Source: VAZQ01 sp963841105
GTDB taxonomy: Bacteria > Pseudomonadota > Alphaproteobacteria > Rhizobiales > Xanthobacteraceae
Assembly (NCBI GenBank): GCA_963841105.1
Contig: CAWJCB010000028.1
Span: 248,001-312,000 of the forward strand
DNA length: 64,000 bases
Reading direction: 5' to 3'
Under the pieces are notes generated by a model that worked only from the letters and a program-made list of their open reading frames with translations, did no database searches and was not told the DNA's origin. This document shows positions 18,901-24,638 of the stretch, piece by piece (positions within the stretch are counted from its first letter, which is position 1; every line of letters begins with the position of its first letter). A program made the translations under genes and the position numbers.

Positions 18901-19074
18901 GCGCGCCAGCCGGCAGGCCCGGCGCGTCGGGAGGTAAAGCGTGGCGGCCGCAAGCGCCAGCGGGTCGCTGCCGGCGGGGAAGCCCGGAATAAGCTCGCCG
19001 TTGCACAGCGCGCGGATAAGGGTGGGAAGGAATGGCGCGGAAGGTGCAATCGTAAAGACGCGGGGAATCACCAT
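15919..19074 (-). CDS. addB: Double-strand break repair protein AddB
   Basis: AddB is the partner of AddA: an inactivated helicase fold with a second nuclease domain. The 1051-residue protein begins 'MVIPRVFTIAPSAPFL', and near its C-terminus carries the nuclease motif 'AILDYKTGQVPTDKQ'. The four cysteines that hold an iron-sulfur cluster in Firmicutes AddB are not apparent. The ATG at 19074 is preferred to a TTG two codons upstream. AddB is first in the addB-addA-trxA unit. In relatives the murU/tsaE genes usually come directly upstream; here a 2.9-kb island intervenes. Confidence 0.92.
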   Translation of the reverse strand: MVIPRVFTIAPSAPFLPTLIRALCNGELIPGFPAGSDPLALAAATLYLPTRRACRLARDAFLDILERDAAILPRILPLGDVDDDEIAFAQAASEDASDGTAALGLDLQPGLGELERRLLLAQLVLKWASGIAPAADSEASLVATNPISALALAEDLARLIDDMTTRGVEWKRLDALVPEHLDRYWQLTLQFLKIAREAWPQILAQHGAMEATARRDALLKAEASRLRAQSDAPVIVAGSTGSMPSTAELMTTIARLPHGAVVLPGLDLDLDEESWNLLAGDSERGGPAVSPLVGHPQFAMQALLRRMGIGRAGVARLGSGGRHPREVYVSEALRPAAATERWQQLTQADFPLHAAIESMSLIEAANAEEEALAIAVALREAVAQCKTAALITPDRALARRVLAALGRWDLHADDSGGEALIQTGAGRFASLAAQTALGGLAPVPLLALLKHPLARLGASENSFARGVEALEMATLRGPRPRPGSAGLMQALATLRAEREKFWRKEASALHPSDPRTALTGAELDCAAELIGQLSAALKPLETLAAQALPLRALAARHQEVVAALSASEHGEPTAFRGHDGVKLLEAFDEIASISPDADLGLPAAIYPEIFATAIGDRVVRPPQLPGVRVHIYGPLEARLQSADRVVLAGLVEGVWPPTPRSDPWLSRPMRHALGLDLPERRISLSAHDFAQALGAPEVVLAYPARLGGAPTVPSRFVQRLAAVAGGAAWDQVRARGTRYLAWARALDRPAAAKRIARPAPKPPRAARPASLSVTDVENWLRDPYSIYAKHILRVRPLELVDAPPGAADRGVIIHAALNEFTRTFAGGLPADPAGALIEIGARHFAALEDYPEARAFWWPRFLRIAGWFAAWEAQRRGNIRAIKAEVDGKVEIPLGERVFTLRARADRIEQLAGGAYAILDYKTGQVPTDKQVQIGVSPQLTLEAAILQKGGFPDCAAGASLAEIVYVSLKGGEPGGEARSINFKNGDAHFHANLALAKLTIVAQRFESEEQPYLPLALSMWKSRYGSYDHLARVMEWSVGSEDEAEASAPE

Positions 19075-19473
19075 GCGCAATTATAACTGAATGGGATCGC
19101 GGCTAAGGTCGTGCAGCGGGACGAAGTTCCCGTCGATACACAACACGCACTCTCCCCGCGCTCAGAATTGAGAAAATTGGGTTCGTTCCGCCAAAAATTC
19201 GATTCAGGTTGTTGCAAGTTATTTAATCAACTACAGATTGCAATAATCCTCCACGTTGCATTCTGAGAATGAGGATGGCACAAACAGTGAACATTAGCAA
19301 CGTCCCGCTTTTCGGTGGCGGTCGTACGGCGCTTGGCCTGTCGCGAAAGAGTTGTGTCGTTCCGCAGTAGGAAGCCGCCCACAGACGGAGCATGAGGGTG
19401 TTCCGGTGCATGGCGGCAGAGGAGAGGCGTCAGGCGTGTATCTCGACGATCACAGCTACCGGTGAGGTGAACC
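19075..19473. other. 399-base gap between addB and higA; possible higB relic
   Basis: The first half is AT-richer than its surroundings and holds no convincing gene. Near 19395-19471 a plus-strand reading gives fragments that resemble the end of a HigB toxin (a 'VFR' segment, later 'VYLDDH' and a stop just before higA), but only with frameshifts. It is in the right place for the toxin partner of the adjacent higA, so it may be a decayed higB. The match is weak. Confidence 0.3.
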
Positions 19474-19785
19474 ATGCTCATGACCAAGCGTAAGCCGACG
19501 AGTGTTGGCGAAATCCTGGTCGAGGAATTCATGGAGCCGCTCGGCCTGACGCAAGGCGACCTGGCGGAGGCGATGGGCGTGCAGCGCAAGCACGTCAACG
19601 AATTGTGCAACGATCGGCGCGCGATAACCGCCGATACTGCCCTGATGCTGGCGCGCGTATTCGGCAACAGCGCTGATTTCTGGCTGAACGTGCAGCGCCG
19701 CAATGACCTGTGGGAAGCCATGCATTCCCCAGAACGCCGTCAGCGCATCGAGCGTGCCCGGCGCGTGCGCCCGGCTGCCGCATAA
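19474..19785 (+). CDS. higA: HigA-family antitoxin (copy 1)
   Basis: The 103-residue protein is an XRE-type helix-turn-helix antitoxin. It opens with the HigA signature 'SVGEILVEEFMEPLGLTQGDLAEAMG', has a helix-turn-helix around residues 28-60 and continues 'FGNSADFWLNVQRRNDLWEA'. HigA neutralises the ribosome-dependent mRNase HigB and represses the operon. No intact higB lies upstream, so this copy is an orphan or lost its partner. ATG at 19480 is an alternative start. A duplicated glutathione-transferase fragment begins 130 bases downstream. Confidence 0.88.
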   Translation: MLMTKRKPTSVGEILVEEFMEPLGLTQGDLAEAMGVQRKHVNELCNDRRAITADTALMLARVFGNSADFWLNVQRRNDLWEAMHSPERRQRIERARRVRPAAA

Positions 19786-19915
19786 GGCGATTACGATCTG
19801 AAAATGGCGCGGCGGAACCTCAAATCCGAAGATCAAGTCGCTTCGGGCCGCGTGAGCCGGCGCTCTTTCAATGGCGGGCGCGTTCAATAGCCTGACAGGG
19901 ACAGACCTGTCGGCG

Positions 19916-20093
19916 AGAGGTTGCTGGGCATGATCACCCTCTACGACTTCGGCAACTCAGTCTGCTGCCAGAAGGTCCGCATCACGCTGGTCGAGAAAGG
20001 CCAGATATGGGAAGCGGTCCGGGTCGATCTGTTCAAGAGCGAGCAATACGACCCGAATTATCTCAAGATGAACCCCAAGGGCGTGGTGCCGAC
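19916..20093 (+). repeat. Direct repeat, copy 1 (start of glutathione transferase gene)
   Basis: This 178-base stretch is nearly identical to 20907-21085, about 990 bases downstream in the same orientation. It covers the leader and first 55 codons of the glutathione transferase gene. The match stops sharply after GTGGTGCCGAC in both copies. Confidence 0.92.
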
Positions 20094-20738
20094 CCTGGTG
20101 CACGACGGCATGCCTGTCATTGAATTGACTCTGATCTGCGAATACCTCGACGACACGTTTCCCGAACCGCCGCTCATTCCGAAGGAGCCGGCCGAGCGCG
20201 CCGCGCATGCGGCTGTGGAGCAAGTTCGTTGACGAGGGGCTCTTCGAAGGCGTCACCGAGTTGAGCTTTTCCGCGATGTTCCGCGAGCGCATGCGGGCGA
20301 TGGCGCCCGAGATGCGCGAGCGGCGCTTTGCCAACATCGGCGACCCGCGCCGCCGCGATCGATTCAATGTCGACCTACGAGCACGGCGTGCACTCACCGT
20401 TCGTGCTGCATGCGGTCGCGGCCTATGAGCGCGCCTTCAAGCTGATGGAGCCGACGCTGGCCGAACGTGGGCCGTGGCTTTGCGGCAAACGCCCGACACT
20501 CGCCGATATCAACATGATGCCGTTTGCGGCGCGGCTGTCCTATCTCGGCCTGCTCGAGGCCTGGACCGCCAACCGCCCGCACATCAGCGAATGGTGGGCG
20601 CGGGTGCAGGAGTGGCCAAGCTTCAAGCGAGGGCTGTCCGACCTCGTCACCGAGAACGAGTTCGCCGAAATGCGCACTTACGGACCGAAAATCCGTGCCG
20701 AGGTCGGACTTCTCATCGCTGGTTTGCGGGCGCACTAA
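19930..20738 (+). pseudogene. Glutathione S-transferase family gene with two frameshifts
   Basis: Joined across frames, the product is a full glutathione transferase: a thioredoxin-like N-terminal domain ('MITLYDFGNSVCCQKVRI', 'NPKGVVPTLVHDG') and an all-helical C-terminal domain ('GPWLCGKRPTLADINMMPFA'). Two extra bases break it. One lies near 20200, between 'EPAERA' and 'RLWSKFVDEG'; the other lies near 20370, between 'RRRDRF' and 'STYEHGVHS'. Removing one base at each site restores one frame of about 269 codons. Substrate is unknown. The gene sits between higA copy 1 and a higB remnant in the island. Confidence 0.85.
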
Positions 20739-20753
20739 ACTGCGGCAGGTAAT

Positions 20754-20879
20754 CGGCTGGAGCGGCTGTCCGGGGATCGCAGAGGGCAGCACAGCATCCG
20801 AATCAATGATCAGTGGCGCATCTGCTTCCGGTGGCGCGACGGCGACGCCTACGATGTCGAGATCGTTGACTATCATTGA
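20754..20879 (+). pseudogene. higB: HigB toxin remnant (last 42 codons)
   Basis: The reading frame from 20754 to the TGA at 20877-20879 encodes a typical HigB C-terminus: 'RLERLSGDRRGQHSIRIND' followed by 'QWRICFRW' and ending 'DVEIVDYH'. The first half of the toxin is missing; the frame begins directly after the glutathione transferase stop. HigB cleaves mRNA on the ribosome, and this fragment would be inactive. No higA follows it; instead the second copy of the glutathione transferase start begins 28 bases later, which suggests a recombination scar. Confidence 0.85.
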
Positions 20880-20906
20880 GGAGATCTGAGCAATGGCCGA
20901 TTTTCC

Positions 20907-21085
20907 AGAGGTTGCGGGGCATGATCACCCTCTACGACTTCGGCAACTCAGTCTGCTGCCAGAAGGCTCCGCATCACGCTGGTCGAGAAAGGCCTGACAT
21001 GGGACGCGGTCCGGGTCGATCTGTTCAAGAGCGAGCAGTACGACCCGAATTATCTCAAGATGAACCCCAAGGGAGTGGTGCCGAC
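20907..21085 (+). pseudogene. Duplicated 5' fragment of the glutathione transferase gene (copy 2)
   Basis: This repeats 19916-20093 with a few substitutions and one inserted base ('AAGGCTCCG' against 'AAGGTCCG'), which shifts the frame after codon 14. At 21086 the homology ends and unrelated sequence runs into the higBA operator. It cannot encode a working enzyme. It marks a partial duplication of the first copy or two insertions of the same gene. Confidence 0.9.
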
Positions 21086-21180
21086 TCCATCAACGAGCTG
21101 GCCTCGTGGAGAGTGAGCGAGGCAATTATGTCGGCCGCTGGGGCGATATTCGTGCACTGAGGAACGAACTCCTCAGGCAT

Positions 21181-21206
21181 TGTAACCTGAGCGGTGACAG
21201 GTTACA
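21181..21206. promoter_or_regulatory. Inverted repeat upstream of higB, probable HigA operator
   Basis: TGTAACCT (21181-21188) and AGGTTACA (21199-21206) form a perfect 8-base inverted repeat with a 10-base spacer, ending 7 bases before the higB ATG. HigBA operons are repressed by HigA binding palindromes over their promoter, so this is a good candidate operator. Binding itself is inferred. Confidence 0.65.
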
Positions 21207-21213
21207 GTCTGCG

Positions 21214-21492
21214 ATGATCGTCAGCTTCCGCCACAAAGGGCTCAAGCTCGTTTACGAGAAGGGCGATCGGCGGCGGCTATCGTCGGAGCACGCCGACAAG
21301 ATCGAACGCATCCTGGCTCGCCTCGATGAGGCGACGGAGCCGCGGAACATGGACCTTCCAGGCTTCCGGCTGCATCCGCTGAAGGGCGATCTTGCTGGCT
21401 ACTGGTCGGTCAGCGTCTCGGGCAACTGGCGCATCGTGTTTCGTTTCGACGGTGCAAATGTTCGCGATGTCGATCTCGTTGACTATCATTGA
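21214..21492 (+). CDS. higB: HigB-family toxin (RelE superfamily), intact
   Basis: The 92-residue protein has the compact RelE fold pattern: 'MIVSFRHKGLKLVYEKGDRR' at the N-terminus, 'LHPLKGDLAGYWSVSVSGNW' in the core and the terminal 'RIVFRFDG..DVDLVDYH' strand shared by HigB toxins. Such toxins cut mRNA in the ribosomal A site. The ATG at 21214 follows an inverted repeat by seven bases; an in-frame upstream start at 21106 would add 36 residues unlike the family and is rejected. higA begins 13 bases after the stop. Confidence 0.9.
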   Translation: MIVSFRHKGLKLVYEKGDRRRLSSEHADKIERILARLDEATEPRNMDLPGFRLHPLKGDLAGYWSVSVSGNWRIVFRFDGANVRDVDLVDYH

Positions 21493-21504
21493 GGAGGAGC
21501 GTAG

Positions 21505-21795
21505 ATGCCGATGAAGAACCCGCCGCATCCGGGCCTATCATTGCGCCATGACTGCTTGGAGCCCTTGAGCCTCAGCGTAACGGATGCGGCCAAGAAGCTG
21601 GGCGTCAGCCGCAAGCAGCTCTCGGATCTTATCAACGGTCATTCGGGTATCTCGCCCGAGATGGCGATCCGCCTCCACAAGGCCTTCGGCGGCGGCGCTG
21701 ATACGTGGTTGCGCCTTCAGGCCGCCTACGACTTGGCGCAAGCCATGAAGCGGGCGAAACAGATAAAGGTCGAACGTATCACGCGTGCCGCATGA
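21505..21795 (+). CDS. higA: HigA-family antitoxin (copy 2), intact
   Basis: The 96-residue antitoxin starts 'MPMKNPPHPGLSLRHDCLEP', a typical HigA opening, and has a helix-turn-helix 'SVTDAAKKLGVSRKQLSDLI' followed by 'AFGGGADTWLRLQAAYDLAQ'. It directly follows higB in the toxin-first order that marks higBA modules. A GAGGAGCG-like ribosome site precedes it. Together with 21214-21492 it forms the only complete toxin-antitoxin pair of the island. Confidence 0.92.
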   Translation: MPMKNPPHPGLSLRHDCLEPLSLSVTDAAKKLGVSRKQLSDLINGHSGISPEMAIRLHKAFGGGADTWLRLQAAYDLAQAMKRAKQIKVERITRAA

Positions 21796-21877
21796 TTTTG
21801 GGAAACTTGTGTGCGCGTATCACCGCTCAAAAAGACCGCGGAGAATTTTAGTTTCCGGTTCCTCTCGCCTGGGGGAG

Positions 21878-21930
21878 CGGAGGGAGTTGGGATTCGAACC
21901 CACGATACGGGCTACCGCACCCAGGCTTTC
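21878..21930 (-). other. Probable 3' fragment of a tRNA-Ser gene
   Basis: Read on the minus strand, the stretch holds a long variable arm (GGG...CCC), a T-arm GTGGG-TTCGAAT-CCCA and an acceptor strand TCCCTCCG, as in the 3' half of serine tRNAs. It has one extra A between the T-stem and acceptor strand and CT in place of CCA, and no 5' half was found next to it. Such 3' tRNA fragments are typical edge scars of integrated elements, and this one lies between the higBA island and murU. Confidence 0.45.
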
Positions 21931-21956
21931 CTCAGTTCACGCGCAAGCACAGCCCG

Positions 21957-22697
21957 CTACACCGCGCTTGCCAGGATGGCGGTTTCCGCCGCCTTGATTG
22001 CATCGGGTGTGCCGACATGCATCCACACCCCTTCGAGGCGAATGCCGAAGAGCCGGCCAGTGTCTGCGGACCGGTCGAAGAAAGGGGACATGGAAGCAGG
22101 TGCCACAGCCGCCCCGGCGAGGAAGGCAGGGGTAAGAATGGCGGCGCCGGCATAAACGAACGGGGCCATGTCCTGCTCGCCGCGGCGCGTCAGGCGGCCA
22201 TCGGATGCCATGAAGAAGTCGCCCCGCCCGGCATAGCCGATGCTTGACGTGGTGGGCGCCAGCAGGAGCAATGCGTCCATGCGGGTCGGATCGAATGCGC
22301 TCGCGAGCCGCTCGAGATTGGGTTGCACGCCGTCGATCCAGATCGTGTCCGAGTTGACGTGGTAGAACGGCTTCTCACCCAGTTTCGGCAAGGCGTTGAT
22401 GACGCCGCCGGCGGTGCCGAGGAGCTCTGCCCGCTCATCCGAAATCACAATTTCCGGCTGCAAGCGCGAAGCCAGATGGCGCTCGATCTGGTCGGCCAGA
22501 TGGTGGACGTTGACGACGGCGCGCTCCACTCCCTGCCCGGCCAGCCGGTCGAGTGCGTAATCGATGAGCGCCTTGCCGGCGACGCGGACAAGAGGCTTGG
22601 GGATTTGGCCGTTGAACGGCTTCATCCGCGTCCCAAGGCCCGCGGCCAGGACCATCGCACGCTTGGGTCCGGCGCCACCTGGTTCGATTCCGCTCAT
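21957..22697 (-). CDS. murU: Nucleotidyltransferase, MurU-like (N-acetylmuramate-1-phosphate uridylyltransferase)
   Basis: The 246-residue protein has the sugar nucleotidyltransferase signature 'AMVLAAGLGTRMKPFNGQIPKPL' near residue 14 (split here over the nucleotide-binding loop) and 'VNSDTIWIDG' for metal binding. Next to an AmgK-like kinase it fits MurU of the cell-wall recycling route, which makes UDP-MurNAc from MurNAc-1-phosphate. The open frame continues upstream into a palindromic repeat; the ATG at 22697 is chosen because the residues before it come from the repeat. Confidence 0.75.
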   Translation of the reverse strand: MSGIEPGGAGPKRAMVLAAGLGTRMKPFNGQIPKPLVRVAGKALIDYALDRLAGQGVERAVVNVHHLADQIERHLASRLQPEIVISDERAELLGTAGGVINALPKLGEKPFYHVNSDTIWIDGVQPNLERLASAFDPTRMDALLLLAPTTSSIGYAGRGDFFMASDGRLTRRGEQDMAPFVYAGAAILTPAFLAGAAVAPASMSPFFDRSADTGRLFGIRLEGVWMHVGTPDAIKAAETAILASAV

Positions 22698-22702
22698 CGG
22701 TT

Positions 22703-22909
22703 CTATCGCATATGGCCGCTTAGCACGGTCCGATAATACCTCCCCTGAAAGGGGAGGTCGGCGAGCAAAGCGAGCCGGGTGGGGTTGGCTGAAACAATCT
22801 CGAGCGTCAAAGCAACCCCACCCGACCGCCTGTCGCTTCGCTCCGGCGGTCGACCTCCCCTGAAAGGGGAGGTACACCGAGGCTCCTGCCGCCCATATGC
22901 GTTAGCCCT
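22703..22909 (-). repeat. MITE-like palindromic repeat, copy A
   Basis: About 207 bases between murU and tsaE-amgK match the element at 38130-38340 in inverted orientation. Both contain two hairpins of the form ACCTCCCCT-TTC-AGGGGAGGT (or its complement) and a central 'CCCCACCCG' section. The terminal inverted repeats around CATATG are degenerate here. No coding capacity. Confidence 0.88.
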
Positions 22910-22936
22910 CCCCATGTGGCGTCCCATCGCGGTCCC

Positions 22937-24481
22937 TCAGATCGTGTTCAAGGCCGGTACATGAGCAATATACCATGCATTGAGCGACTCAAGCGCGGGG
23001 TGACTGAGCGAGCGATGCAAGTAGCCCCAGACGCGCGGCATGTGCCGCAGATATTGCGGTTTGCGGTCGCGCAGGTCGAGCCGCGCGAATATGCCGAGGA
23101 TTTTGCTGGCGCGCTGCGCGGCCAGGGTCACGTAGATCCTGATGAAGGCGGTGGGATCAAAGCCGGCGTCGGCTTCCCGCCGGCCGCGGACGTAGCGGCC
23201 GAGCAGCGCAAGCTCCATCTGCTCGGGAATATCCACCCGCGCATCCTGCAGGAGAGAAGCGAGGTCATAGGCAGGCGGTCCCATGACCGCATCCTGAAAG
23301 TCGAGCATGCCAAGCTGGGCAATGCCGCTGCGGGCCGGGAGCCACAACAAATTCGGCGAATGGAGATCGCGCAGGACCCAGGTCGGCGGCGCGTCGATAG
23401 CCGGCTGCAACAGTTCGCGCCACAGGCCACGAAAGGATTCTCGGTCGGCGTCGGGCATTGCTGCATGCAGGCGCGGCAGGAACCAATCCAACAACAGCTC
23501 AGCCTCGATCAAAAAGGCGTTCATGTCGTAATAGGGGAGGCTGTGCTCGACATGCGGCGCCACCGGCAGAACATCGGGCAGTCGCTGCGCATGCAGCACA
23601 AGCAGCGCATCCACGGCGGTTTCGTAGCGCTCCCTGATCGGCGCCACAGGATCGCCGCCCACCACCAGCTCGTCGCCGAGATCTTCGAGGATCAACAGCC
23701 CCTGGTCCAGATCTGCGTGGTAAATCTCGGGCGTTGAAAACCCGTGCCGGCGCAGTCCATTCGCCATCGCGACAAATGGCATCACGTTGTCGGCGAGGTG
23801 GGCGATTGCGTTGTAGGGCTTGCCTTCGCGGACCACAGGGCCGTCGGAGCGCCGCGGCGAATTCATCAGGATGACGCGCTTGTTGCCCAGCGCAAGGCGT
23901 TCATAAATGCGGGTCGATGCATCCCCCTTGAGCCTTGTCCGCAACGATTTACTATACCCGCTTTCCGCAATGAACTGGCGGACCGCGGCCATACGGTCCA
24001 CCCGAATTCCCATCACAGCGGAGCCGGTCACGCGGGCATGACGGAATTCGAGCTTGAGCTTGGGCGCAAGCGTGAGCGCAACGTCGATGCGGTCAGGACG
24101 CAGCAATCCGCCAGCACGATCCGGCCATTCCACGAGCAAGACAGCCCCTTCCGGCAGATCGTCGAACCCAAGCTCGGCGATTTCGGCTGATCCGGACAGC
24201 CGGTAGAGGTCGGCGTGGACCAGCGGAAACTGCGGCAGTTCGTAGGTCTGCATGAGGGTGAAGGTCGGGCTCGGCACTTCGATCGTGGGATCGCCGGCGA
24301 GGTAGCGAATGAGCGCGCGGGCGAACGTCGTCTTGCCCGCACCGAGATCGCCCGAGAGCGTAACCAGATCGCCCGGATCGAGGGAGTTTGCGATGTCGAT
24401 TGCAAGCCGCTGGGTGGCCTGCTCGTCGGGCAGCGCGACCGAGAAGCTCGACGTGCCTGAGCTCGCCAGGAGCGTCGCCAT
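22937..24481 (-). CDS. tsaE: Fusion of TsaE ATPase and AmgK-like sugar kinase
   Basis: Residues 1-165 are TsaE, the ATPase needed for t6A modification of tRNAs, with Walker A 'SGDLGAGKTTFAR' (43-55) and 'EVPSPTFTLMQTY'. Residues 175-514 are an aminoglycoside-phosphotransferase-like kinase with 'LRDLHSPNLLWL' and 'LDFQDAVMGPPAYDLASLL'; with MurU next door it is most like AmgK, which phosphorylates MurNAc/GlcNAc during peptidoglycan recycling. The two activities sit in one 514-residue chain with no frame break. As far as is remembered this fusion is found in other Rhizobiales. Confidence 0.88.
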   Translation of the reverse strand: MATLLASSGTSSFSVALPDEQATQRLAIDIANSLDPGDLVTLSGDLGAGKTTFARALIRYLAGDPTIEVPSPTFTLMQTYELPQFPLVHADLYRLSGSAEIAELGFDDLPEGAVLLVEWPDRAGGLLRPDRIDVALTLAPKLKLEFRHARVTGSAVMGIRVDRMAAVRQFIAESGYSKSLRTRLKGDASTRIYERLALGNKRVILMNSPRRSDGPVVREGKPYNAIAHLADNVMPFVAMANGLRRHGFSTPEIYHADLDQGLLILEDLGDELVVGGDPVAPIRERYETAVDALLVLHAQRLPDVLPVAPHVEHSLPYYDMNAFLIEAELLLDWFLPRLHAAMPDADRESFRGLWRELLQPAIDAPPTWVLRDLHSPNLLWLPARSGIAQLGMLDFQDAVMGPPAYDLASLLQDARVDIPEQMELALLGRYVRGRREADAGFDPTAFIRIYVTLAAQRASKILGIFARLDLRDRKPQYLRHMPRVWGYLHRSLSHPALESLNAWYIAHVPALNTI

Positions 24482-24496
24482 CAGGGCGCCAGCCGT

Positions 24497-24615
24497 GGTC
24501 GGGTGGGGTTGCTCTGACGCCCGAGACTGTTGGAGCTGACCCCACCCGGCTCGCTTTGCTCGCCGACCCCGGATCGCGCCCGGGGCAGGCTCTCCCCTTT
24601 CAGGGGAGGTATTAT
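24497..24615 (+). repeat. MITE-like palindromic repeat, partial copy B
   Basis: About 119 bases between tsaE-amgK and divL match the middle and right part of the 38130-38340 element in the same orientation. The left hairpin and both CATATG ends are missing, and about 24 extra bases interrupt the copy before its last hairpin. Confidence 0.82.
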
Positions 24616-24638
24616 GGGTGCCAGCTGTAAATTGGGAG

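Noticed and set aside
17404..19086. A 560-codon open frame on the plus strand opposite addB
   Set aside because: It mirrors the codon pattern of addB and its translation is rich in Arg/Gly/Gln with no domain.
21086..21180. A possible small gene upstream of higB ('ESERGNYVGRWGDIRALRNE')
   Set aside because: It has no start of its own, merges into higB in frame and matches no family I recognise; it is probably leftover sequence.
21811..22155. An open frame containing 'GIRTHDT'
   Set aside because: Such strings are classic false translations of tRNA sequence; this one comes from the tRNA-Ser fragment.
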